From Nostoc sp. PCC 7107 (GTDB lineage: Bacteria > Cyanobacteriota > Cyanobacteriia > Cyanobacteriales > Nostocaceae): DNA of 64,000 nt. The position numbers and the translations under genes were made by a program. Positions 9,051-17,283 of this stretch are shown in pieces; position 1 is the stretch's first letter, and every line of letters begins with the position of its first letter. The stretch spans positions 393,501 through 457,500 of the forward strand of contig NC_019676.1 of assembly GCF_000316625.1 (NCBI RefSeq). Reading direction: 5' to 3'. Under the pieces are notes generated by a model, which did not search any database, was not told the DNA's origin, and saw nothing but the letters and a program-made list of their open reading frames with translations.

Positions 9051-10270
9051 TTAGTTCTCCTTGGCTCTCCCAGCCTATTAATTGTATCGAATTAGACGAT
9101 TTTTTGGTGTTGACTTTGCCGTTATTTAAACGTTAAGAATCTTTTAGCAGAACATTTATCACGACAAACTATTTCTTTTATCCCTTAGTAATTACTTAAA
9201 ATAAAAGTATCAATTTTATTTCTGCCTTTGTATGGAGATTTACATACTACATTAGGTTGAAAAAACCGTACGTACTTAAGATTGTGTCTTTTTCCGTAAG
9301 TTGAGCCGACTAGCTGTGAAATGCAACATATTTCACCAACAGAATTACTACCAATGACACATACTACTGGATAACTGACACTCAAAACTTCTATTTTTCA
9401 GAAGAAATTGCCAGTATCTGTTAAGGGCAAATTATTTAGGCGATCGCCTTTAGAAGCAAAACTCAATACAAGTATTAATTAGGACAATTTCAATTAAACA
9501 TAAAATAATAGTACGGTGCTTTTTGATGCAGCACTATACACATTGGTTTTTAGCTAGAAGATAATCACACGTTTTTCAGGACAGAATTATTTTAATACTG
9601 CTCTGAGAAGAATTAATTGGCGATCGCCTGACGAATATTAAGCATAACAACAAAATTTTCACTCAGTCTTTTTACATATTTCGGAGATATAAGCTTTTTT
9701 TTAATGCAAAATCAAATCAATAAATAATCAAATAATTTTAATTAATTTCTGATTTCACTATATCAGTCACTTATTTTCTGCTTTTCAAAAACTTCTCATA
9801 GTAATGTTTTTGTTATTTTAATTACAAATACATATTCTCTAATTGTATAACATTGCATATACACATATTTTTATCTATGCAATATCTGAAACCAAAAGGT
9901 AGATAAGCTACATCATCATAATAGTTTTTCTGTTAGTGGCTTCATTTCTCAAGCTTTCTATTATTTTTTTGACAACTACTAAAAAAATCCTTAAGCTAAT
10001 AGATAGATGACCGAGTATTAACCCAATAACTTCGATTTTGTGAGGTAAATTCAAAATCGTTGTGAGAAAGTATCAGCATGAACAAATGAATTGAACTCAA
10101 TCATTGACGATAAATAGTAACTTCAACCAATTTAGCTAGAAAAAAGCTAATACCTGATTTATTGGATTTCGCTACGCGGTTCTGAACATCATCCAATCAG
10201 GTGTAAATGTTTGTAGTGATGATCATGCTTGTTTGTTAATCATGAAACTTTGGCTGAGGTGCAGTAAACT
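9051..10270. other. 1.2-kb non-coding region upstream of the oxidase cluster
   Basis: The only notable open frame (reverse, 9185-9385, 66 codons) has no ribosome site or recognisable similarity and is probably chance. The region is AT-rich, contains HIP1 octamers near 9441 and 9621, and must hold the promoter of the DUF2231-cox cluster. I looked for an NtcA site (GTA-N8-TAC) and found only GTAGATAAGCTAC near 9899, which has 7 rather than 8 intervening bases. Confidence 0.4.
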
Positions 10271-10771
10271 ATGTTTGATTTTTTTACATCGTTGAACGAC
10301 CATAATTTACCCTATCCAGATACGCTACACCCAATCGTTGTTCACTTTGTAATTGCGATGGTAGTGTTTGCATTTTTCTGTGACTTAGTAGGTTATTTTA
10401 CTGGCAAAGCTCGCCTATTTGAGGTGGGTTGGTGGAATATGTTTGTTGCGACAATCGCCATTTTTGTAGCGATTATTTTTGGACAATTTGAAGCAGGTTT
10501 AGCCCAACCCTACGACGTAGCTAAATCAGTTTTAAATATCCATACACTGATTGGTTGGTCACTTTCTGGCATCATCGCGGCAATTACAGCATGGCGCTAT
10601 GTAATTCGTTCGCACAATCCCCAAAAATTACCAATTCATTATTTAGCAGCCGGATTTATCTTAGTAGCAATTGTCGGTGTACAAGTATATTTCGGTGATC
10701 AATTGGTTTGGGTATATGGATTGCACACAGTACCAGTTGTTGAAGCAGTCAAGGATGGAATGCTGCCATGA
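10271..10771 (+). CDS. DUF2231 membrane protein (first of two)
   Basis: 166 residues with four predicted membrane helices. LPYPDTLHPIVVHFVIAMVVFAF is the DUF2231 signature, with paired histidines near a helix start (TLHPIVVHF); further histidines lie in LNIHTLIGW and YGLHTVPVV. Conserved histidines in membrane helices suggest heme or metal binding, but this is inference. Its stop overlaps the start of the next gene (ATGA at 10768-10771), so the two are translationally coupled. Placement ahead of coxBAC suggests a role in assembling or feeding electrons to the oxidase. The ATG at 10271 is preceded by GAGGTG. Confidence 0.8.
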   Translation: MFDFFTSLNDHNLPYPDTLHPIVVHFVIAMVVFAFFCDLVGYFTGKARLFEVGWWNMFVATIAIFVAIIFGQFEAGLAQPYDVAKSVLNIHTLIGWSLSGIIAAITAWRYVIRSHNPQKLPIHYLAAGFILVAIVGVQVYFGDQLVWVYGLHTVPVVEAVKDGMLP

Positions 10772-11373
10772 ATTCAGACCTAATTAATCAATTGAACGTA
10801 GAATTGGGTGCTAACGGACTGCCTTACACTCTGCCGATTCACCCAAACTTAGTACATCTCACCATTGGTCTATTCATCATTGGTATTACCTTTGATATTG
10901 TGGGTGTTCTATTTCCTTTGCAAAAATGGGTATTCAAATTTTTGGCCATTACGGTTGAACGTGCCAACTTCTTTGATGTGGGTTGGTACAACATGTTTGG
11001 CTCAACCATTATTACCTTTTTTACTGTGGCTGCTGGCTTTTACGAAATGCTTTTAGCAACCCCACCCACGGAAATCAAAAGTGCTTGGGGCTTGCCAGCA
11101 ATGCAAACAATGCTTTGGCATGGTATTGGTGGTGTCGTCTTACTCGCCCTGTTTGTTGGGATGACCATGTGGAGAGGATGGCAGCGTTTTGTATGGAGCA
11201 GAAATTCCGATACAGAAGTGCATTGGAGCTATTTGTTGGCTGGAATAGCAATTATGTTTTTGATGTTCCTCCACGGCACATTAGGAGCGCAACTAGCGGC
11301 CGAATTTGGTGTTCACAACACCGCAGATAGATTACTGAAATTAGGCGAAGACCTGAACACAATGCTCAAATAA
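10768..11373 (+). CDS. DUF2231 membrane protein (second of two)
   Basis: 201 residues, paralogous to the preceding gene (shared LPYTLPIHPNLVHLTIGLF versus LPYPDTLHPIVVHF, and F-DVGWYNMF versus F-EVGWWNMF). Four to five membrane helices. Histidines fall at matching places (IHPNLVHL, MLWHGIGG, FLHGTLGA, FGVHNTAD). It overlaps its neighbour by four bases and lies 78 bases before coxB on the same strand, so co-transcription is likely. Molecular function is unknown; a heme-binding or oxidase-accessory role is inferred from histidine spacing and context only. Confidence 0.8.
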   Translation: MNSDLINQLNVELGANGLPYTLPIHPNLVHLTIGLFIIGITFDIVGVLFPLQKWVFKFLAITVERANFFDVGWYNMFGSTIITFFTVAAGFYEMLLATPPTEIKSAWGLPAMQTMLWHGIGGVVLLALFVGMTMWRGWQRFVWSRNSDTEVHWSYLLAGIAIMFLMFLHGTLGAQLAAEFGVHNTADRLLKLGEDLNTMLK

Positions 11374-11402
11374 TTTTTATCCTTTGTCATTTGTCCTTTG
11401 TT

Positions 11403-11446
11403 AATGACCAATGACTCTTGACCAATGACTCTTGACCAATGACCAA
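11403..11446 (+). repeat. short tandem repeat, 14-bp unit TGACCAATGACTCT
   Basis: About three copies of TGACCAATGACTCT (the last one partial) lie between the second DUF2231 gene and coxB. Built from heptamer-like pieces, this is the short-tandemly-repeated type of sequence common between genes of heterocystous cyanobacteria. A related TTGACTCT array occurs near 23945. Confidence 0.7.
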
Positions 11447-11451
11447 AACCC

Positions 11452-12369
11452 ATGAAACTCCCCAAGATTTTAAACATATTAACCTTAATTACTGGTGCGA
11501 TCGCTGTGAGCATCACCAGTATGTGGATAGGTAAACAAGCCTATTCTTGGCTACCTCCCCAAGCAGCGGCCGAATCTCATCTGATTGATGATTTGATCAG
11601 CTTTTTGGTGACATTAGGTGCATTTATTTTTCTTGGTGTTACCAGCACCTTAATGTACTCTGTGATTTTCCATCGCGCCGAAAAAGACGACTTCAGCGAT
11701 GGCCCCCACATCGAAGGTAATGTCACCCTAGAAGTTGTTTGGACAGCCATTCCCATTATGTTAGTACTGTGGATTGCTGGCTATAGCTCCCAAGTTTACG
11801 AACAAATGGGAATTCAAGGCCCCACACAGCTAGTGCATTTGCATAATCCTGTGGGAATGGAATCAGCTTATGCAGCCACGAAAGAAGCTGCTATGAGCGA
11901 ACCTGTAGAAAAAATTGATGTCATTGCCAAACAATGGGCGTGGGTATTCCATTACCCTGAGAAAAATGTTACCAGTACCGAATTGCATTTACCAAGCGAT
12001 CGCCGTGTGCGTTTAGCACTGCAATCAGAAGATGTACTGCACGGCTTTTACATCCCCGCATTCCGCCTCAAACAAGACATCATTCCCAACCACACTATCG
12101 ACTTTGAATTTACCCCCATTCGTCAGGGGCAATATCACCTCACCGACTCTCAATATAGCGGCACCTACTTTGCCACTATGCAGGCAAATGTAGTTGTGGA
12201 ATCCCCCGAAGAATATCACAAATGGCTAACGAAAATCGCCACACATAAACCCTTCTTCGCCAAGAACCAAGCTGTTAATGAATACGCCGAAACAGCTAGT
12301 GAACCAGTAAAAAATGGCTGGGATACAGTTGTCCCCGCGGCTCCTCCTCTGGTCAATTATTCCGGTTGA
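11452..12369 (+). CDS. coxB: oxidase subunit II lacking the CuA ligands (ARTO/Cox3 type)
   Basis: 305 residues with two N-terminal membrane helices (about 5-25 and 45-75) and a periplasmic/lumenal cupredoxin domain. In cytochrome c oxidases the CuA loop reads C-x3-C-x3-H-x2-M. Here the aligned positions are D232, S236, F240 and M243 (TDSQYSGTYFATM), so both cysteines and the histidine are lost. The upstream histidine of DVLHGFY (H197) remains. Such a subunit cannot hold the CuA pair, so electrons probably come from quinol, as known for the cyanobacterial alternative respiratory terminal oxidase. coxA follows after about 40 bases. Confidence 0.88.
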   Translation: MKLPKILNILTLITGAIAVSITSMWIGKQAYSWLPPQAAAESHLIDDLISFLVTLGAFIFLGVTSTLMYSVIFHRAEKDDFSDGPHIEGNVTLEVVWTAIPIMLVLWIAGYSSQVYEQMGIQGPTQLVHLHNPVGMESAYAATKEAAMSEPVEKIDVIAKQWAWVFHYPEKNVTSTELHLPSDRRVRLALQSEDVLHGFYIPAFRLKQDIIPNHTIDFEFTPIRQGQYHLTDSQYSGTYFATMQANVVVESPEEYHKWLTKIATHKPFFAKNQAVNEYAETASEPVKNGWDTVVPAAPPLVNYSG

Positions 12370-12410
12370 CAACAGACACACCCTTACACCCCTGTTTTTT
12401 CAAAATAACA

Positions 12411-14078
12411 ATGACTAATGTCCCTATTGATAGTCTCAACCTCCCGGTTGGGAAACCTCAACATGAATCTCCAGGAGGCTGGAAACAATACTTCAGCTTT
12501 AGCACAGACCACAAAGTAATCGGTATTCAATACCTTGTTACTTCTTTCTTCTTCTTTCTCGTCGGCGGGATCTTTGCCATGATCTTGCGGGGAGAACTAA
12601 TTACCCCCGAAGCCGACTTAGTTGACCGGACTGTATATAACGGTATGTTCACCATGCACGGCACTGTGATGCTGTTCTTGTGGACATTTCCCTCACTTGT
12701 TGGTTTTGCTAACTATCTCGTCCCCTTAATGATTGGGGCGCGAGATATGGCATTTCCCCGCCTCAACGCTGTCGCCTTTTGGATGGTGCCTGTAGTCGGG
12801 ATTTTGCTTATGGGCAGTTTCTTCGTCCCTGGTGGCCCCGCCCAAGCCGGTTGGTGGGCATATCCGCCAGTCAGTCTCCAGAATCCCACAGGTAACTTGA
12901 TTAACGGTCAAGTTTTATGGCTGTTGGCAGTCGCCATCTCTGGTGTCTCCTCAATTATGGGGGCTGTCAACTTTGTTACTACCATTGTCAAGATGCGTGC
13001 GCCCGGCATGGGCTTCTTTCGGATGCCTTTGTTTGTCTGGGCAGTACTCAGCGCTCAAATCATCCAATTGTTTGGCTTACCTGCACTGACAGCAGGTGCG
13101 GTAATGTTGTTACTTGACCTCACCGTGGGTACTGGCTTTTTTAACCCAGCCAATGGCGGAAATCCCGTCATGTTCCAGCATTACTTCTGGTTTTACTCCC
13201 ACCCTGCGGTGTATGTGATCATTTTGCCTGTTTTCGGCATCTTCTCCGAAATCTTCCCTGTGTATTCTCGCAAACCTTTATTCGGCTACAAAGTAGTTGC
13301 GATTTCATCACTGTTAATTGCCGTAGTCAGCGCCATTGTCTGGGTACACCACATGTATGTCAGTGGTACTCCTGCTTGGATGCGGTTGATTTTCATGGTG
13401 ACAACTATGTTTGTCTCTGTACCAACTGGCATTAAGGTATTTGCTTGGGTAGCAACCATTTGGGGCGGTAAGTTGCGGTTGAATACACCCATGTTATTTG
13501 CCTTGGGTGGATTAATTATGTTTGTCTTTGCTGGCATCACAGGGATTATGCTTTCTTCTGTACCTGTAGATGTTCACGTTAACAATACCTACTTTGTCGT
13601 AGGACACTTCCACTACGTTTTGTTTGGTACAGTGACAATGGGCTTGTATGCTGCCATTTATCACTGGTTCCCCAAAATGACTGGGCGGATGTACTACGAA
13701 GGTTGGGGTAAGTTACATTTCTGGTTATCATTCATCGGGACTAACCTCAACTTCTTACCTATGCACCCACTAGGTTTACAAGGGATGTTGCGTCGGGTTT
13801 CTTCCTATGCGCCAGAGTATGAATTCTGGAATATTATTGCGAGTCTTGGTGCATTTTTGTTAGGTATGTCTACCTTGCCCTTCATCTTCAACATGGTAGT
13901 TTCTTGGATGCAAGGTGAGAAAGCGCCTGATAATCCTTGGCGGGCAATTGGTTTAGAGTGGTTAGTTTCTTCACCACCACCTGTTGAGAATTTTGAGGAA
14001 ATTCCGGTAGTTATCTCTGAACCTTATGGCTACGGCAAATCAGAACCGTTAGTTGCAGAAGTTAATAGTCATCATTAA
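12411..14078 (+). CDS. coxA: heme-copper oxidase subunit I, A2 type
   Basis: 555 residues from ATG 12411; an upstream TTG frame overlaps the end of coxB and is less likely. Twelve or so membrane helices carry the heme-copper centre: MHGTVMLFLW for low-spin heme, SHPAVY for CuB and the cross-linked tyrosine, HHMYVSG for the other CuB histidines, and GHFHYVLFG for the high-spin and low-spin heme ligands. In helix VI, Y262-S263-H264-P-A-V-Y268 replaces the glutamate of HPEVY with the Tyr-Ser pair that defines A2-type oxidases. It reduces oxygen to water while pumping protons. Confidence 0.93.
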   Translation: MTNVPIDSLNLPVGKPQHESPGGWKQYFSFSTDHKVIGIQYLVTSFFFFLVGGIFAMILRGELITPEADLVDRTVYNGMFTMHGTVMLFLWTFPSLVGFANYLVPLMIGARDMAFPRLNAVAFWMVPVVGILLMGSFFVPGGPAQAGWWAYPPVSLQNPTGNLINGQVLWLLAVAISGVSSIMGAVNFVTTIVKMRAPGMGFFRMPLFVWAVLSAQIIQLFGLPALTAGAVMLLLDLTVGTGFFNPANGGNPVMFQHYFWFYSHPAVYVIILPVFGIFSEIFPVYSRKPLFGYKVVAISSLLIAVVSAIVWVHHMYVSGTPAWMRLIFMVTTMFVSVPTGIKVFAWVATIWGGKLRLNTPMLFALGGLIMFVFAGITGIMLSSVPVDVHVNNTYFVVGHFHYVLFGTVTMGLYAAIYHWFPKMTGRMYYEGWGKLHFWLSFIGTNLNFLPMHPLGLQGMLRRVSSYAPEYEFWNIIASLGAFLLGMSTLPFIFNMVVSWMQGEKAPDNPWRAIGLEWLVSSPPPVENFEEIPVVISEPYGYGKSEPLVAEVNSHH

Positions 14079-14117
14079 TGACAAAGCTAACTAGGGGACG
14101 CAGTTAAGTAAAACTGG

Positions 14118-14133
14118 CCAGACATCTGTCTGG
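14118..14133 (+). other. small perfect hairpin between coxA and coxC
   Basis: CCAGACA-TC-TGTCTGG, a seven-pair stem with a two-base loop, 40 bases after coxA. It could stabilise the upstream mRNA end or attenuate coxC; no U-tract follows, so full termination is unlikely. Confidence 0.45.
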
Positions 14134-14167
14134 TATGTCCTCACAACTGAAATTGGAGTTTTTTAAA

Positions 14168-14205
14168 CGCAAAGGGGCGCTGAGGTAAGCGCAGAGTTAC
14201 GCAAA
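14168..14205 (+). repeat. dispersed intergenic repeat (AACGCAAAGGGGCGCTGAGG type)
   Basis: The GC-rich string of ACGCAAAG, GCGCTGAGG, GCGCAGAG and TTACGCAAAG pieces in AT-rich DNA matches a short dispersed repeat I associate with Nostoc-type intergenic regions. It enlarges the coxA-coxC gap to 168 bases. A related 'CGCCAAGGACGCAAAGG' piece occurs near 30700. Confidence 0.5.
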
Positions 14206-14246
14206 GTAGTTCTTAAAGCAAGATTACACAATTTAGAATTTCACCA

Positions 14247-14858
14247 ATGGACAGCTATATCGTTCCTGAAGAGTTGGAAAATCACTCTCATCCTGCTGGT
14301 GAGCATGGACATGACGAAGAAGGCAATAAAATGTTTGGTTTTATTGTTTTCTTATTGTCGGAAAGTGTGATTTTCTTGAGTTTTTTCGCTGGCTATATTG
14401 TTTACAAGCTAACAACTCCTAACTGGCTGCCGCCTGGTGTTGAAGGTTTAGAAGTTAGAGAGCCTGCCATTAATACTGTTGTGCTGGTTGCTAGTAGCTT
14501 TGTGATTTATTTGGCAGAACGCGCTCTACAACGTCATAATTTATGGGGTTTTCGCCTGTTTCTTTTGGCAACAATGGCGATGGGCAGTTATTTCTTAGTA
14601 GGACAGGCGATTGAATGGAGTAACTTGGCTTTTGGCTTCACAACTGGCACCTTTGGCGGGATGTTTTACCTGTTAACTGGTTTTCACGGTTTACACGTTT
14701 TGACAGGTATCTTGTTACAGTTGATGATTTTTATCCGTTCTTTCATTCCTGGCAATTACGAATCTGGTCACTTTGGAGTTAATTCTACTTCCCTGTTTTG
14801 GCACTTTGTTGATGTGATCTGGATTGTGTTGTTTGTTCTACTCTACATTTGGCAATAA
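14247..14858 (+). CDS. coxC: cytochrome oxidase subunit III
   Basis: 203 residues with five predicted membrane helices, the usual bacterial subunit III length. Signature pieces are SESVIFLSFFAGYIVY, FYLLTGFHGLHVLTGI and FWHFVDVIWIVLF, including the conserved FHGLHV and WHFVD motifs. Subunit III stabilises the oxidase and helps proton uptake; it carries no redox centre. It lies on the same strand as coxBA, after a 168-base gap holding a hairpin and a dispersed repeat, so it may be co-transcribed but at an altered level. Confidence 0.92.
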   Translation: MDSYIVPEELENHSHPAGEHGHDEEGNKMFGFIVFLLSESVIFLSFFAGYIVYKLTTPNWLPPGVEGLEVREPAINTVVLVASSFVIYLAERALQRHNLWGFRLFLLATMAMGSYFLVGQAIEWSNLAFGFTTGTFGGMFYLLTGFHGLHVLTGILLQLMIFIRSFIPGNYESGHFGVNSTSLFWHFVDVIWIVLFVLLYIWQ

Positions 14859-15117
14859 GCATTAAATTCTCTGCCACAATCAGAGTAAGTTTTCAGGGGG
14901 AGGGTAACTTAATTCACCTTTTCCTCTGTTTTTCATATTTAGGCGTTCTCAAAGTGATTTTATGCCCATTTATGAAAATATGTCACTCTATCTATGTATA
15001 GATGTAATTTTTTTTGTTTTCAAGATAAAACTGTGGAGGCTTATAATATTAATAACTTAATTTTACTGAGCTAAACAAATTCAGCATATACAATTTTTCC
15101 TATAAAAATATTCACAA

Positions 15118-17196
15118 ATGGCACTCCAATCTTTAGCAGAAAGCCCAATTGTTGCCTTTACTATTCTCCTAACAGTAATTTTTACTGTACCGCCAATATT
15201 TGAAAAATTGCGGTTGCCTGGATTAGTGGGTTTGCTAGTAGCAGGTGTTATTCTAGGAGAAAATGGCTTAAAGTTACTCAATTCAGAATCAGACACAATC
15301 AAACTGCTATCGGATATTGGGAAAATTTATTTGATGTTCGTAGCAGGTTTAGAAATTGATTTAGAGCAGTTTCGCAAAACTAAAAATCGCTCAATTGGAT
15401 TTGGTACTTTAACTTTTTTAGTTCCATTAATAGCTGGAATCTGTGTCGGTCGTTTATTCAATTTTAGTTGGAATGCTTCTTTTTTAATTGGTTCTTTGTT
15501 GGCTTCCCATACTTTGTTAGCATATCCAATTGTGAGTCGTTTGGGAGTGGTCACAAATGAAGCTGTGACTGTCACAATTGGGGCAACAATTTTTACTGAT
15601 ACGGGTGCTTTGTTAGTATTAGCAATTTGTGTGGGCATTCATGAAGGGGAGTTTTCTGCCCTGAGTTTAGCTACTTTATTGGGAGGATTAGCAATTTATT
15701 CTCTTGTGGTTTTGTTTGGTTTTGACTGGGCAGGAAAGGAATTTTTTCGGCGTTCTGGAGATGAGCAAAGTAACCAGTTCTTATTTATTTTACTAGCATT
15801 ATTTTTGGCTTCGGTTGGAGCGCAGGTTATTGGGGTTGAGAAAATTGTTGGGGCATTTTTGGCGGGTTTAGCTGTTAATGATGTTTTAGGACGTAGCCCA
15901 GTTAAAGAAAAAATTGAATTTATTGGTAGTGTTTTATTTATCCCATGTTTCTTTGTGGATATGGGATTGTTAATTAATATTCCCGCATTCCTCAAAACTC
16001 TCAGTTCGGTTTGGCTGACGGTGGTAATTGTCGTAGCTTTGATTGGGAGTAAATTTATTGCGGCATTTTTAGCTAAATTATTTTACCGATACAATACCGC
16101 AGAAATGCTCACAATGTGGTCATTGTCTTTACCTCAAGTAGCCGCTACATTGGCGGCTGCATTAGTGGCTTATCAAACTGTTAATCCGGCTGGGGAAAGA
16201 TTAATTAATGAAGGTGTTTTAAATAGTGTGATTGTGCTGATGCTGGTGACGGCTATTTTAGGGCCAGTGATTACTTCTAGGTTTGCGACTGCTTTACAAG
16301 TTAGTGAAGCAGATTTGGCTACGGATAGTCTATCAACTTGGTGGGAAAGTCATGAGCCTGAGATAGAAGAACAGCAAGAGCGATTCACTGTCGTTGTACC
16401 AATTTACAATCCGCAAACCCAGCGTTATTTAATAGAGATGGCTGCATTATTAGCGCGTCATGAATCGGGGAGAATTGTACCGTTAGCTATTACCAAAGCT
16501 CTGATTCAAATGGATGATCCGCAATTAGTGACAGCACTTGAACAAAGTCAAAAAAGATTGCAGTTGGCTAAAGAAATTAGCCAAGAATTTGATGTGGAAG
16601 TTGCGCCAGCAATTCGCATTGATGATGATGCGGCTTTGGGAATTAGTCGTGCTAGTCGGGAACGCAATGCTAATTTAGTGGTGATGGGTTGGTCGCAGAC
16701 TACAGGCTTTCGCGCTCGTTTGTTTGGGAGTGTACTTGATAGTGTATTTTGGTCTGCACATTGTCCAGTAGCAGTTACACGTTTGTTAAGTAGTCCAACA
16801 ACTATCCAAAGAATTCTTGTTCCGGTTGGTGATTTGACACGACAAACTATAGGCGCTGTTAGGTTCGCGCAAATTTTAGCTGATGTGAATCAGGCAGAGG
16901 TGGTATTGTTGCATGTGAGCGATCGCAAAACTCGCCCGGCTTTAGTGGAAAAATTTACATCGCAATTATCGGAAATTGTCACTAAAAGTCAGTTACAGGT
17001 AAAGACAAATATCCAGACTGTTAAAGGTGATGATATCGCTAGAGTAATTATTCGAGAAGCTCAGTCTTTTGATTTAGCTGTGTTACGTTCTGTTCGCTAT
17101 CGCACAGCAGGTGGTTTGGCTGTTAGTCAAGTGACAACCCAAATCTTAAGAGAATTAAAATGCTCAATTGTGTTGTTAGGAGAACCCCATTCTTAA
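15118..17196 (+). CDS. CPA2-type cation:proton antiporter with two Usp domains
   Basis: 692 residues. Residues about 10-390 form a KefB/NapA-like Na+(K+)/H+ exchanger with 12 or so helices (VPPIFEKLRLPGLVGLLVAG and LMFVAGLEIDLEQF are typical). The hydrophilic C-terminus holds two tandem universal-stress-protein folds, about 421-560 and 562-690. The first ends NLVVMGWSQTTGFRARLFGS and VLDSVFWSAHCPVAV, the usual Usp ATP-loop form, which suggests adenine-nucleotide control of ion exchange. The second Usp lacks an obvious G-x9-G-S loop and may be non-binding. Located in the plasma or thylakoid membrane. Monocistronic, converging on the Hsp70-like gene. Confidence 0.88.
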   Translation: MALQSLAESPIVAFTILLTVIFTVPPIFEKLRLPGLVGLLVAGVILGENGLKLLNSESDTIKLLSDIGKIYLMFVAGLEIDLEQFRKTKNRSIGFGTLTFLVPLIAGICVGRLFNFSWNASFLIGSLLASHTLLAYPIVSRLGVVTNEAVTVTIGATIFTDTGALLVLAICVGIHEGEFSALSLATLLGGLAIYSLVVLFGFDWAGKEFFRRSGDEQSNQFLFILLALFLASVGAQVIGVEKIVGAFLAGLAVNDVLGRSPVKEKIEFIGSVLFIPCFFVDMGLLINIPAFLKTLSSVWLTVVIVVALIGSKFIAAFLAKLFYRYNTAEMLTMWSLSLPQVAATLAAALVAYQTVNPAGERLINEGVLNSVIVLMLVTAILGPVITSRFATALQVSEADLATDSLSTWWESHEPEIEEQQERFTVVVPIYNPQTQRYLIEMAALLARHESGRIVPLAITKALIQMDDPQLVTALEQSQKRLQLAKEISQEFDVEVAPAIRIDDDAALGISRASRERNANLVVMGWSQTTGFRARLFGSVLDSVFWSAHCPVAVTRLLSSPTTIQRILVPVGDLTRQTIGAVRFAQILADVNQAEVVLLHVSDRKTRPALVEKFTSQLSEIVTKSQLQVKTNIQTVKGDDIARVIIREAQSFDLAVLRSVRYRTAGGLAVSQVTTQILRELKCSIVLLGEPHS

Positions 17197-17283
17197 TATC
17201 TTCAACACACATAGCACAATTCAGGCTTCGTTATGAGCGTCAGCCGAACGGAGCCAGGAGTCAGAATTCAGAAGTAACACAGT

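Noticed and set aside
9185-9385. Reverse open frame of 66 codons in the 1.2-kb gap before the oxidase cluster
   Set aside because: No ribosome site, no domain, AT-rich surroundings; length is within chance.
9899-9911. GTAGATAAGCTAC as a possible NtcA site for the oxidase cluster
   Set aside because: The NtcA consensus needs eight bases between GTA and TAC; this has seven, and no -10 box is at the right distance.
12366-12410. TTG start for coxA overlapping the coxB stop
   Set aside because: ATG 12411 gives the usual N-terminus; the extra 15 residues (including PLHPCFFK) are not conserved-looking.
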